Positions 56,343 to 64,000 of a stretch of DNA of 64,000 nucleotides are shown here, piece after piece (the stretch's first letter is position 1; the number at the start of each line of letters is the position of its first letter). The stretch spans positions 248,001-312,000 of the forward strand of contig NZ_JACHFL010000001.1 in assembly GCF_014201875.1 (NCBI RefSeq), in the 5' to 3' direction. The stretch comes from Deinococcus humi. GTDB lineage: Bacteria; Deinococcota; Deinococci; Deinococcales; Deinococcaceae. The translations under genes and the position numbers were made by a program. A model generated the notes under the pieces. The model had not been told where the DNA came from. It did not search any database and worked only from the letters and a program-made list of their open reading frames with translations.

Positions 56343-57581
56343 TCAGGCCCCGGCGTGCAGGTCAGGGCCAGGGCGCCCCCTCACCACGCTGAACGCCAGC
56401 AACGCGGCCCCGATCACACCGATGGCGACCGAGCCCCACACGAAGCCCTGCGCGGGATGGTTGCTGGGGGCAGCCAGCAGCAGCGGACTCAGGAACTGCC
56501 CCAGGAAGATGGCGCTGCTCATGCCCGCCACGATGCGCCCACGCCACGCGCGCGGGGTCAGTTCGGCCAGCCAGGCGTTCAGGTTGGGCAGGGCCAGCCC
56601 GCCGCCCATCCCGGCCACAATCAGCCCGGGCAGCACGCCCGCAGGGCTGCCGGACACCGACACCAACCCCCAGCCCGCTGCCAGCAACAGCAGCCCCAGG
56701 CCCGCCACACGGCGGTGATCGAAGCGGCCCGCGAAGCGCGAGTAACCCAGCGCCGTGATGGCCGCCGTCAGCGTGAACGCGCCCAGCAGCAGTCCGGTGG
56801 AGGCGGGCGACGCCCCCAGGAACTGCAGCAGGAACGGGCCCTGAGCGGGCATCAGGTAGAAGACCGCCATGTAGGCCAGCGCCAGCACGTAGATCACAGC
56901 GATAATGCCCCAGCGCGGCTTTTCCTCCGGCTCATCCACCTGCGTCGGTCCGGGAACACCGCGCGGCAGGCGCAGGACCAGCGGCAGCAGCAGCAGGGAG
57001 ATCAGGTAAAGCCCGAACGGCGCGCGCCAGCCCACGCTTGCCAGCAGACCGCCTAGTGGCAGCAGCACGGCCCCACCAAAACTGGTGAACGACGCCTGCT
57101 GGCTCAGGAACCTGCCGCGCGCCGCGCCCGCAAAGTAGTCGTTGACCAGCGCGCCGCCGGCCGTCATGGTGCCGGCCACCGCCAGCCCCAGGACCACGCG
57201 GCCCGCCAGCAGGGCGTCCAGCGACGAGATCACCAGACCGCTCGCCCCGCCCAGGGCATAGAGTAGCAGCGAGCCGATCAGCACTGGCCGCCGTCCGAAG
57301 CGGTCGGCCAGCAGGCCACCCAGCGGCGCGCTCACAGCAATGGCCAGTCCCACGATGGTCAGGGAGAGTTTGACGAGCAGCCCCGCGTTGGGATGGTCCG
57401 CGAAGTGCACGGTCATGGCGGGCAACGCGGGTGCGATGGTGGCGCCCGACATGATGGTCAGTGCGGCCAGCAACAGCAGGGTCAGGCGGGTCAGCGTGTC
57501 CGGCGGGGCAAACGAGGGGGAAAGGGGCTCAGTGGTGGTCGGCACCGCCGAACGGGGAACAGGCGATGGCGTCCGGGTCAT
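56343..57581 (-). CDS. Major facilitator superfamily transporter
   Basis: A 412-residue 12-helix transporter, probably a drug/metabolite exporter. The N-terminal half carries LTLLLLAALTIMSGATIAPA, PLGGLLADRFGRRPVLIGSL (the MFS loop 2-3 motif) and VLGLAVAGTMTAGGALVNDY. A middle loop (PRGVPGPTQVDEPEEKPRW) separates it from the second half (ALGYSRFAGRFDHRRVAGLG, LNAWLAELTPRAWRGRIVAG). The substrate cannot be told. It lies 86 bases downstream of the DUF1080 gene on the same strand and may share its transcript. Confidence 0.9.
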   Translation of the reverse strand: MTRTPSPVPRSAVPTTTEPLSPSFAPPDTLTRLTLLLLAALTIMSGATIAPALPAMTVHFADHPNAGLLVKLSLTIVGLAIAVSAPLGGLLADRFGRRPVLIGSLLLYALGGASGLVISSLDALLAGRVVLGLAVAGTMTAGGALVNDYFAGAARGRFLSQQASFTSFGGAVLLPLGGLLASVGWRAPFGLYLISLLLLPLVLRLPRGVPGPTQVDEPEEKPRWGIIAVIYVLALAYMAVFYLMPAQGPFLLQFLGASPASTGLLLGAFTLTAAITALGYSRFAGRFDHRRVAGLGLLLLAAGWGLVSVSGSPAGVLPGLIVAGMGGGLALPNLNAWLAELTPRAWRGRIVAGMSSAIFLGQFLSPLLLAAPSNHPAQGFVWGSVAIGVIGAALLAFSVVRGRPGPDLHAGA

Positions 57582-57667
57582 CCCATCAGTCTAGCTTGGA
57601 CAAGTCAAGGGGTTTGCGAATCAAAGTAACTGTTGTGGAGTGACTGCTGCGGGAACACCCCGGAGCC

Positions 57668-59203
57668 TCAGGGCGTCTGGCCCGTCTCGCTCCCCGGCAC
57701 CACCCAGATGTTGCGGAAACTCACGTCGCTGCCGTGGTCCTGCAACACGATCGGGCCAGGCGTCGGCGCCTCGGCATCACCCAGCAGGGTGGAGCCGCTC
57801 AGGGCCACGTTGTCCTGAACCTTCTGGCCGTTGAGGTACACCGTGGCGCGGGCGTCCTCGGTCTTCTGGCCGTTCTGCCAACGCGCGGCGCGGAACTCAA
57901 TGTCGTAGCTCTGCCAGGTCCCAGCGGGAAGCGCCTCGTTGCTGCTGGCATCGTGCTGACCGTAGATGGCCCCCAGATCGTTCTTGCCCCCCAGACCTGT
58001 CCCGAAGGAGTCAAGAATCTGCAACTCATAGCGGCCCTGCAGGTACACGCCGCTGTTGCCCCGGTCCTGCTCGCTGAGTCCGCCGCGGCTGGGCGGCAGG
58101 CGGAATTCCAGATGCAGCCGGAAGTCCCCAAACTTCTCACGCGTGTGCAGGTCATTGGTGTCCTGTGGATTGCCGCTGGGCCTGACCGTGGCCACGCCGC
58201 CCTGTACGCCCCACCGCACCTCTCCTCCACGCCGGTCCTGCCAGTCGGCCCCCAGGCTCTGGGTGCTGCTGTCCTTGCCTAGCAGCACCCGCGCGCCCGA
58301 CGGGGGACGCAGGTAGGCCAGCGGGCGCAGTTCGATGTCGCGGTAACTCACGGCGGCCCCTTCGGCCTGCAGGGCAATACGGCCTGCCGTCAGGGCCGCG
58401 CCCCCCGGAGCCCGGAGCCCGGTGGCCTGCGCCGCGAGCTGCCCGTTGACGATCTGCGTGGCCTCGTCCCCAGACACCACCAGTTCCAGTGTGTTCCAGC
58501 CGGCCACTTCCTTGACCCCGTCGGCCCGGATCAGCCGCCGGTAGCTGCCGGGAGCCTCGTTGGTGGTCACGGCCCGCCCCAGGGGGTCGTACTCCAGTTC
58601 ACGGACACCCGGATCGCGGACCGTGGAGGTCACGTTGGTCCCGTCCAGCAGCCACAGGTCTCCCGTGCCGCCCTCCAGGATCTGGAACTCCATGCTGCCA
58701 GGCCAGATCTTGTTGGGGCCAGTGACGTGGTACAGCACGCCCGAATCGCGGGGCTCTCCCGCACGCGGCGCAAATTTCTGGCTGTCCCAGCGGTATTGCA
58801 GCCGCAACCGATAGTTGGCGTAGCGCTTGTCGGTCAGCAGGTAACCGAACTCGCGGTCTCCAGGAGTGGGCGCCACGTCCAGTACGCGCAACTCGCCATT
58901 CTGGACCTTGAACACCTCTTCCGGATCACTGCCCGTACCGCGCGACGGCAGCCAGGAGGTCCAGCCGCTCAGGTCCTGCCCATTGAACAGCGTGGTCCAG
59001 GCGGTCTGCGGCTCGAGAGGCGTCGGCAGATCATCCCCGTCCCCTGACGGCGCGGGCGTCCCCGACACGTCGGCGCAGGCCGAGAGCAGGCCGCCCAGCA
59101 GCAGGGTCAGGGCGGTGCGGCGAACATTTGGCCATGGCAGTCGCTTCGCTAACGGGCCTTGCGCTGAGCGGCGGGTGGAAGGGGGGACAGAGGCGTCGGG
59201 CAT
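57668..59203 (-). CDS. Lipoprotein with two DUF1080-type domains
   Basis: The 511-residue exported protein has a long basic N-region and then TALTLLLGGLLSACADVSG, a lipobox with Cys about residue 43. Two concanavalin-like beta-sandwich domains of the DUF1080 (3-keto-disaccharide hydrolase) type follow: WTTLFNGQDLSGWTSWLP, RDSGVLYHVTGPNKIWPGSM, FQILEGG in the first, and FGDFRLHLEFRLPPSRGGLS, GNSGVYLQGRYELQILDSFG in the second. By family it would bind or cleave glycans at the cell surface. The tandem arrangement in one chain is clear from the repeated SGV-Y pattern. Confidence 0.88.
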   Translation of the reverse strand: MPDASVPPSTRRSAQGPLAKRLPWPNVRRTALTLLLGGLLSACADVSGTPAPSGDGDDLPTPLEPQTAWTTLFNGQDLSGWTSWLPSRGTGSDPEEVFKVQNGELRVLDVAPTPGDREFGYLLTDKRYANYRLRLQYRWDSQKFAPRAGEPRDSGVLYHVTGPNKIWPGSMEFQILEGGTGDLWLLDGTNVTSTVRDPGVRELEYDPLGRAVTTNEAPGSYRRLIRADGVKEVAGWNTLELVVSGDEATQIVNGQLAAQATGLRAPGGAALTAGRIALQAEGAAVSYRDIELRPLAYLRPPSGARVLLGKDSSTQSLGADWQDRRGGEVRWGVQGGVATVRPSGNPQDTNDLHTREKFGDFRLHLEFRLPPSRGGLSEQDRGNSGVYLQGRYELQILDSFGTGLGGKNDLGAIYGQHDASSNEALPAGTWQSYDIEFRAARWQNGQKTEDARATVYLNGQKVQDNVALSGSTLLGDAEAPTPGPIVLQDHGSDVSFRNIWVVPGSETGQTP

Positions 59204-59421
59204 GGGGCTCCTTGCATGAAAAGGGGCGGATTCGCTGAGAACGGTAGATCAGGGGCACAGGACACAGGGGCGGGGCCATCAGACGCAGCCCGGCGCATGT
59301 TGATGGGCAGTCCAGCCACTCCATGATTTCCCACTTCAGTGAGAGGGGGCGCCCAGTCTGGCTCAGGTTCCATTGAGCTACCTGAAGTGTCAGGCAGCTT
59401 TTCGTCTCAGTGAAGACACCC

Positions 59422-60819
59422 TCAGGGCAGAATTTTCCCAGGATTCAGCAGGCCTTGTGGATCAAGCAGCGCCTTGACGCCGCGCATCACCTTCAGTGTG
59501 TCCGCGTGCTCGCGGGCCAGGTAGGCGCGTTTGTGCAGCCCGACGCCATGTTCGCCCGTGCAGGTGCCGCCCCGTGCCAGCGTCTCGGTGATCATGGCGT
59601 CGTAGACCGCCTGGACCTTCGCCCACGTTGCCGCGTCGTCCGGGGGGGCGTGGAACAGCACATGGAAGTTGCCGTCACCGACGTGGCCCACGATGCTGGC
59701 GTCCAGCCCCGCCGCGTCGGCCTGCTGGCGCGTGAACTCCACCACCTCCGGCAACACGTGCAGCGGCACGCACAGATCGGTGGTCATGTTGACGTGGCCG
59801 GGGTGCAGCGCGGTGATGGCGTAGTAGGCGTGATGGCGGGCCTCCCACAGTTTTGCGCGTTCCTCCGCGCTGTACGCGGCGTGCAGCCCGGTGCCCCCGC
59901 CGTCGGTGACCAGTTCACGGCACAGTTCGAGCGCCTCGGCCAGCGCGGTCTGGCTGGGAGAGGCCAGCTCGATCCATAGGGTCGGCGCTTCGGGAAAGTC
60001 GGTGCCCTTGTGGACATTGACGGCGTGGATCTGAGATTCGTCGATCAGCTCCAGCCGCTCGGGTTGCAGCGCCGCGCCCATGATGTCCACGGCGGACCGG
60101 GCCGCCTCGCCCAACGTTCTGAAATTGGCCCGCAGCACCACCAGATGCGCGGGCAGCGGCCACAGCTTGACCGTCAGCTCGGTGATCACGCCCAGCGTGC
60201 CCTCCGCGCCGATAAACAGGTTCTTGAGGTCATAGCCGGCGCTGGTCTTTCTGGCCTTGCTGCCCACCCGGATGACCTCGCCATTGGCCAGGGCCACCCG
60301 CAACTCCAGCACGTTGTCGCGCATGGTGCCGTAGCGCACCGCCGCCGTGCCGCTGGCATTGGTGGAGGCCATGCCGCCCAGGCTCGCCTCGGCACCGGGA
60401 TCAACGGGGAAGAACAGCCCAAGATGGCGCACCTGCCGGTTGAGCTCCGGATACGTCACCCCCGGCTGGACGGTGGCCTGAAAGCCGCCTGCGGCCACCT
60501 CCAGCACCGCCTTCATGCCGCTCACGTCCAGGGACAACCCGCCTGCCACCGGGATCACCTGACCCTCCAGGCTGCTGCCCACCGCGAAGGGCACCACCGG
60601 GAAGCCGTGCTCGGCGGCCAGTTGCAGCGCGTCCACCACATCGGCCTCCGTGAGCGCAAACAGAACGGCGTGCGGCGAGGCGAATTCCTGACGGCTCTCG
60701 TCGCGACCATGCGCCTCCAGCACAGCCGGAGCGGTGCTGAGCTGCTCGCCGAAGCGGGCTTGCAGGGCGGTCAGGGCCGCTGCAGTGAAGGTGTCGGGGC
60801 GGGGCAGTGAAGTTGTCAT
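59422..60819 (-). CDS. FAD-linked oxidase, D-lactate/glycolate dehydrogenase type
   Basis: A 465-residue flavoprotein of the GlcD/D-lactate dehydrogenase family. The FAD-binding part has PFAVGSSLEGQVIPVAGGLS (PxxxGSSxEG loop), VQPGVTYPELNRQV, FPVDPGAEASLGGMASTNAS, TSAGYDLKNLFIGAEGTLGV. The C-terminal oxidase domain has HVGDGNFHVLFH (metal-binding His) and GGTCTGEHGVGLHKRAYL, and ends LDPQGLLNPGKIL. It oxidises a 2-hydroxy acid, most likely D-lactate or glycolate. The start at 60819 follows GGAGCC. Upstream mutS is on the same strand, 126 bases away. Confidence 0.93.
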   Translation of the reverse strand: MTTSLPRPDTFTAAALTALQARFGEQLSTAPAVLEAHGRDESRQEFASPHAVLFALTEADVVDALQLAAEHGFPVVPFAVGSSLEGQVIPVAGGLSLDVSGMKAVLEVAAGGFQATVQPGVTYPELNRQVRHLGLFFPVDPGAEASLGGMASTNASGTAAVRYGTMRDNVLELRVALANGEVIRVGSKARKTSAGYDLKNLFIGAEGTLGVITELTVKLWPLPAHLVVLRANFRTLGEAARSAVDIMGAALQPERLELIDESQIHAVNVHKGTDFPEAPTLWIELASPSQTALAEALELCRELVTDGGGTGLHAAYSAEERAKLWEARHHAYYAITALHPGHVNMTTDLCVPLHVLPEVVEFTRQQADAAGLDASIVGHVGDGNFHVLFHAPPDDAATWAKVQAVYDAMITETLARGGTCTGEHGVGLHKRAYLAREHADTLKVMRGVKALLDPQGLLNPGKILP

Positions 60820-60945
60820 GGGCGGCTCCTTCGACGGGGGCTGTGGGTTCGAGTGACGTTGTGGAGGCTCTTTTTTAGGTCAGACTTGTTCTTGCGGAAA
60901 GTGGAGCGGACCTTTTGGTGCTCGGCTTGTGCGCTCTGCAGTCGC

Positions 60946-63528
60946 TCACACCTTCTCCGCCCCCACCACGTCCCGCTGCCAGCTGTGGAGCAACTCCAGC
61001 GCCTGCATGGGCGTCAGGCGGCCCAGATCGAGGGCAGCCAGTTCGCGGGTCAGACGCCCGTCGTCACTGCCAGTGTTCAGGGCGGTCAGCAGCTGGGCGG
61101 CGCGGGCGGTCACGGGAGCAGGCAGCCCCGCCAGCCGCGCAACTTCCACGCCGTAGCTCTGGCGGGCAGCGCCGGGAATCACCTGATGGTAGAAGGTCAG
61201 GCCCCCGCGCCCGTCGTGGGCGTCCTGGTCCTCCTCGGCGGCCACATGCAGGTTAATCAGCCCAGGATGCTCGCCTTCGAGGCGGGTCAGCTCGAAGTAG
61301 TGCGTGGCGAACAGTGTGTGCGCCCCGGTGCCGTGCAGGTGTTCCAGTGCCGCCTGCGCGATGGCGAGACCATCGAGGGTGGAGGTGCCACGGCCCACCT
61401 CGTCCAGGATGACCAGGCTGCGCGCCGTGACGCCGTGCAGGATGGCGGCCAGTTCCGACATCTCCACCATAAAGGTGCTGCGCCCCCCCGCCAGATCGTC
61501 CGACGCGCCGATCCGGGTGTGGATGGCGTCGTACACGGGTAGGTCCGCCCCGTCAGCCGGCACGAAGGACCCGATCTGGTGCAGCAGGGCGCAGATGGCA
61601 ATGGTCCGCAGGTAGGTGGACTTGCCCGCCATGTTGGGGCCGGTGAGCAGCAGCGTGGTGCGGCCCGTGCCCAGAAGGGCGTCGTTGGGCACGAATTTGC
61701 CGCCCGTCGCCGATTCCACCACCGGGTGCCGGGCCTGGGTCAGCCGCGCGCCGCCCTCCACCGTCTGCGGGCGGCTCCAGCCGCAATCCACAGCGATCTC
61801 GGCCAGGGCTGCCAGCACGTCCAGCTCGGCCAGCGCGCCCGCCGCCTCCGACAACGCCTCGGCGTGGGCGGCCAGACTGTCGCGCAGCTCGGTAAAGACT
61901 TCGAGCTCCAGCCGCTCGGCGGCCTGTTCCAGGCGGGCGATCTCGCGTTCACGCTCGCGCAGGTCGGGGCGGGTAAAGCGGGCGCGGTCCTTGAGGGTGG
62001 CGATCTGGCGGTAATCGGACGGCACCTTGCTCAGGTGCGGCCCGGTCACTTCCAGGAAATAGCCGAACACATTGTTGAAACCCACCTTGAGGTTGCCAAT
62101 CCCGGTACGCGCCCGCTCGGAAATCTCCAGCTCGGCCAGCCACGCGCGGTGGCCCACGGCCCCGTTTCGCAGCTCGTCCAGTTCGCCGTGAAAGCCGTCA
62201 CGGATCAGGCCGCCGTCCCCGGCGCGGATAGGCGGATCGTCCACCAGGGCGGCGCGGATGCGGGTCACGACTTCGGGCAGGCTGGCCAGACGGGCGCGCA
62301 GACCGCCCAGCAGGCCGTCCAGCCCGTCGAGCAGCCGCACCGCCTCGGGCAACAGTTCCAGCGTGCGGGCCAGCGAGGCGACCTCGCGGGGGGTGGCCCG
62401 CTTGACCGCCACGCGCGCCGAGAGCCGCTCCAGATCGTGGGCGCGGTACAGCAGTGAACGCACACCGTTTCGAAGGTCAGCGGCGCGGGTGAGGGTTTCC
62501 ACGCTGTCCAGCCGGGCACGGATGCTCAGTTCGTCCAGCAAGGGAGCGCGCAGCCAGGCCCGCAAGCGTCGCCGCCCGCCCGCCGTGCGGGTCTGGCACA
62601 GCACGTCCATCAGCGTCACACCCCCTGGCGCCTGCGCCGTGAACAGTTCCAACGCCCGCACTGCCGCTTCGGGCAGACGCATATGCGCGCCCGGCTCAAA
62701 GCGCACCGCACGGCGTACCATTTTCAGCTCGCCCTGTTGCGTGACCCGCGCGTAGCCCAGCACCGCCCCGCAGGCCCGCCGCAACGCCGCCGAGGTCAGA
62801 CTGCCCGGGACCTCGCCCAGCACAGTCTTCAGTTCGTCACAGCAGCCCGCTTCCTCGAAATTGGCCGGGGAGAGCATCACCGGAAAGCGGGTCTGAAAGT
62901 CCGAGAGCAGCGCCGGATTCCCGGACAGTTCGGGGGCCAGCAACACCTCCCGTGCGCGCCAGCGCGACAGTTCGTCGTACAGCGCCGAACGGGTGTGGAA
63001 GGCGGCGCATCTGAACTCGCCGGTGCTGACGTCCAGCAGCGCCAGCGCGTAACCGTCCCCGGTGGCCACCGCGGCGAGGTAGTTCTCGTCGGCACTGAGG
63101 TGCCGTTCCTCGGTCACGGTGCCGGGCGTGAGCAGTTGCGTGACCTTGCGCTCCACCAGACCACTGCCCGGTTCTTCTATCTGATCGGCCACCGCCACGC
63201 ACACCCCTGCTGCCAGCAGCCGCTCCACATTGCTGTCCAGTGTCCGCAGCGGAATGCCGGCCATCGGGGTGCTGAAATCCTTGCTGCTCTTGTGGGTCAG
63301 CGCGATGCGCAGCAGCCGGGCCGCGCGCTCGGCGTCCTCACCGAAGGTCTCGTAGAAGTCACCCACCTGAAAGAGCAAGATGGCATGCGGCAGTTGCGCG
63401 GCCACATCATCGCGCATGCGGACATACTGCTCGAGCATTGGCGGCAGCGCCCCATTGCCCGTTCCCTTCAACACGTTCTGAGCCACCCGCATATGCGGGG
63501 CAGCATAGCGGGCAGCGGTCGGGGTCAT
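60946..63528 (-). CDS. mutS: DNA mismatch repair protein MutS
   Basis: Recognises mispaired bases and starts mismatch repair. 860 residues: mismatch-binding domain with FQVGDFYETFGEDAERAARL (Phe and Glu of the FxE motif), LVERKVTQLLTPGTV, connector and lever (VGFNNVFGYFLEVTG), then the ATPase with Walker A TGPNMAGKSTYLR, the conserved AIHTRIGASDDLAGGRSTFM, and Walker B LVILDEVGRGTSTLDGLA followed by ATHYFELTRLE. The ATG at 63528 adds about 30 residues before the usual MLEQYVRMRDDV start, where another ATG lies (63438). No mutL is in the window. Confidence 0.97.
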   Translation of the reverse strand: MTPTAARYAAPHMRVAQNVLKGTGNGALPPMLEQYVRMRDDVAAQLPHAILLFQVGDFYETFGEDAERAARLLRIALTHKSSKDFSTPMAGIPLRTLDSNVERLLAAGVCVAVADQIEEPGSGLVERKVTQLLTPGTVTEERHLSADENYLAAVATGDGYALALLDVSTGEFRCAAFHTRSALYDELSRWRAREVLLAPELSGNPALLSDFQTRFPVMLSPANFEEAGCCDELKTVLGEVPGSLTSAALRRACGAVLGYARVTQQGELKMVRRAVRFEPGAHMRLPEAAVRALELFTAQAPGGVTLMDVLCQTRTAGGRRRLRAWLRAPLLDELSIRARLDSVETLTRAADLRNGVRSLLYRAHDLERLSARVAVKRATPREVASLARTLELLPEAVRLLDGLDGLLGGLRARLASLPEVVTRIRAALVDDPPIRAGDGGLIRDGFHGELDELRNGAVGHRAWLAELEISERARTGIGNLKVGFNNVFGYFLEVTGPHLSKVPSDYRQIATLKDRARFTRPDLREREREIARLEQAAERLELEVFTELRDSLAAHAEALSEAAGALAELDVLAALAEIAVDCGWSRPQTVEGGARLTQARHPVVESATGGKFVPNDALLGTGRTTLLLTGPNMAGKSTYLRTIAICALLHQIGSFVPADGADLPVYDAIHTRIGASDDLAGGRSTFMVEMSELAAILHGVTARSLVILDEVGRGTSTLDGLAIAQAALEHLHGTGAHTLFATHYFELTRLEGEHPGLINLHVAAEEDQDAHDGRGGLTFYHQVIPGAARQSYGVEVARLAGLPAPVTARAAQLLTALNTGSDDGRLTRELAALDLGRLTPMQALELLHSWQRDVVGAEKV

Positions 63529-63569
63529 GGAGAGCTGGGCGGCAATGGCGCTCAGGGAAGACTGCGCAA

Positions 63570-63615
63570 AAGGCTGCAGCAGGGTGCTTCAGGAAAATCC
63601 ACCTGCTGCAGCCTT
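63570..63615. repeat. 14-bp perfect inverted repeat upstream of mutS
   Basis: AAGGCTGCAGCAGG (63570-63583) is complementary to CCTGCTGCAGCCTT (63602-63615), with an 18-base loop, in the space between mutS and the small ORF. It could terminate the small ORF (minus strand) although no T-run follows, or lie in the mutS leader. Confidence 0.6.
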
Positions 63616-63650
63616 GGTCCCTGGAGATTCACAGGGACCCTCACACTGCT

Positions 63651-63833
63651 CTACACGTCACAGCCCAGTGCCCGCAACAGGTCAAGGTCCGTGATGGGTG
63701 GCACACTGGCACCGAGTGAACTGGAGTGTCCGTCGTTTTGATCGCTGCCCAGGAAAAGCAGGCCCGAAGCGGACACAGTGGCTGGACGCGGAGGGGCAAA
63801 CAGCAAACGAAAACGGCGAATCCAGGTATTCAT
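63651..63833 (-). CDS. Small ORF, 60 codons
   Basis: Encodes MNTWIRRFRLLFAPPRPATV, a middle LFLGSDQNDGHSSSLGASVP and the end TDLDLLRALGCDV. The ATG at 63833 has GAGGTG six bases upstream, a good ribosome-binding site; a GTG at 63842 is also in frame. The start is basic and amphipathic, the middle Ser/Gly-rich, the end acidic. The basic-then-acidic layout and single Cys near the C-terminus recall peptide precursors, but no modifying enzyme is beside it. The remaining bases to the window end show no gene; TTGACA at 63973 may be a promoter for a gene outside. Confidence 0.5.
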   Translation of the reverse strand: MNTWIRRFRLLFAPPRPATVSASGLLFLGSDQNDGHSSSLGASVPPITDLDLLRALGCDV

Positions 63834-64000
63834 GTCAGACACCTCATGGGGGCCGGGCAGGGGCGTGGAGCACGGGCGAACTCCTCAAGACGTTCGGATG
63901 GGCGGGGAAGTTATATGCCGCACAGTACATGACCCTGCTGGCCTGCGCCTTGGCTTCCGGCCCATCTCCTCTTGACAGTCCCCTAACATAGGTGGATGGC

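Overview
The window is a high-GC bacterial chromosome segment that looks like a Deinococcus (inference). The reasons are the GC-rich coding style, genes for an outer-membrane-type envelope (LptF/LptG-like permeases), PilT, a single-chain glycyl-tRNA synthetase, and several genes whose -10 box lies only about 5-8 bases before the start codon, the leaderless arrangement common in this group. It alternates core genes with accessory blocks.

Region 1 (1-2.3 kb) is the 3' part of ppsA. Region 2 (2.3-13.96 kb) looks like a decayed genomic island. A complete tRNA-Lys gene sits at its right edge, and a degraded same-orientation copy of that tRNA's 3' half (38 of 45 bases identical) sits at its left edge beside ppsA. 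Inside are a gene broken by two nested insertion sequences (an IS5-type element carrying a passenger gene, then an IS630-type element placed in its target duplication), a small lipoprotein, and a three-gene minus-strand operon. That operon encodes a fatty acyl-AMP ligase, an NRPS with architecture T-C-A-T-TE, and an Sfp-type phosphopantetheinyl transferase. It should make an N-acyl amino acid, and the adenylation pocket resembles beta-alanine-activating Ebony-type domains. A truncated HPr-kinase-like pseudogene abuts the tRNA.

Region 3 (14-32.8 kb) is mostly core: folC, purE-purK, argB, an MBL hydrolase, pilT, a DinB-like protein, a nitrilase-family enzyme, tRNA-Leu, rpsO, a LexA/CI-like self-cleaving repressor with a candidate operator, an HtrA-like protease, and three ion transporters (SulP, SLC13/NhaD-like, CPA1).

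Region 4 (33-46.4 kb) is a surface-polysaccharide cluster on the plus strand. wbpA-wbpB-wbpD-wbpE make a diacetamido-uronic acid nucleotide sugar. A flippase, a polymerase and two glycosyltransferases follow in a strongly AT-rich block (about 37.0-41.9 kb). The cluster ends with a fused glycosyltransferase/phosphoglycosyl transferase, pglD and pglE. A convergent secreted protein closes it.

Region 5 (46.4-51.8 kb) holds the two LptF/LptG-family permeases and a small accessory patch. The patch has three unrecognised genes, an array of four 21-bp tandem iterons, and a perfect 17-bp inverted repeat. Region 6 (51.9-64 kb) is core again: a GGDEF protein, a nucleoside hydrolase, a 33-codon small ORF, glyQS under a T-box riboswitch with a GGC specifier, an MFS transporter, a DUF1080 lipoprotein, an FAD-linked oxidoreductase, mutS and a 60-codon small ORF.
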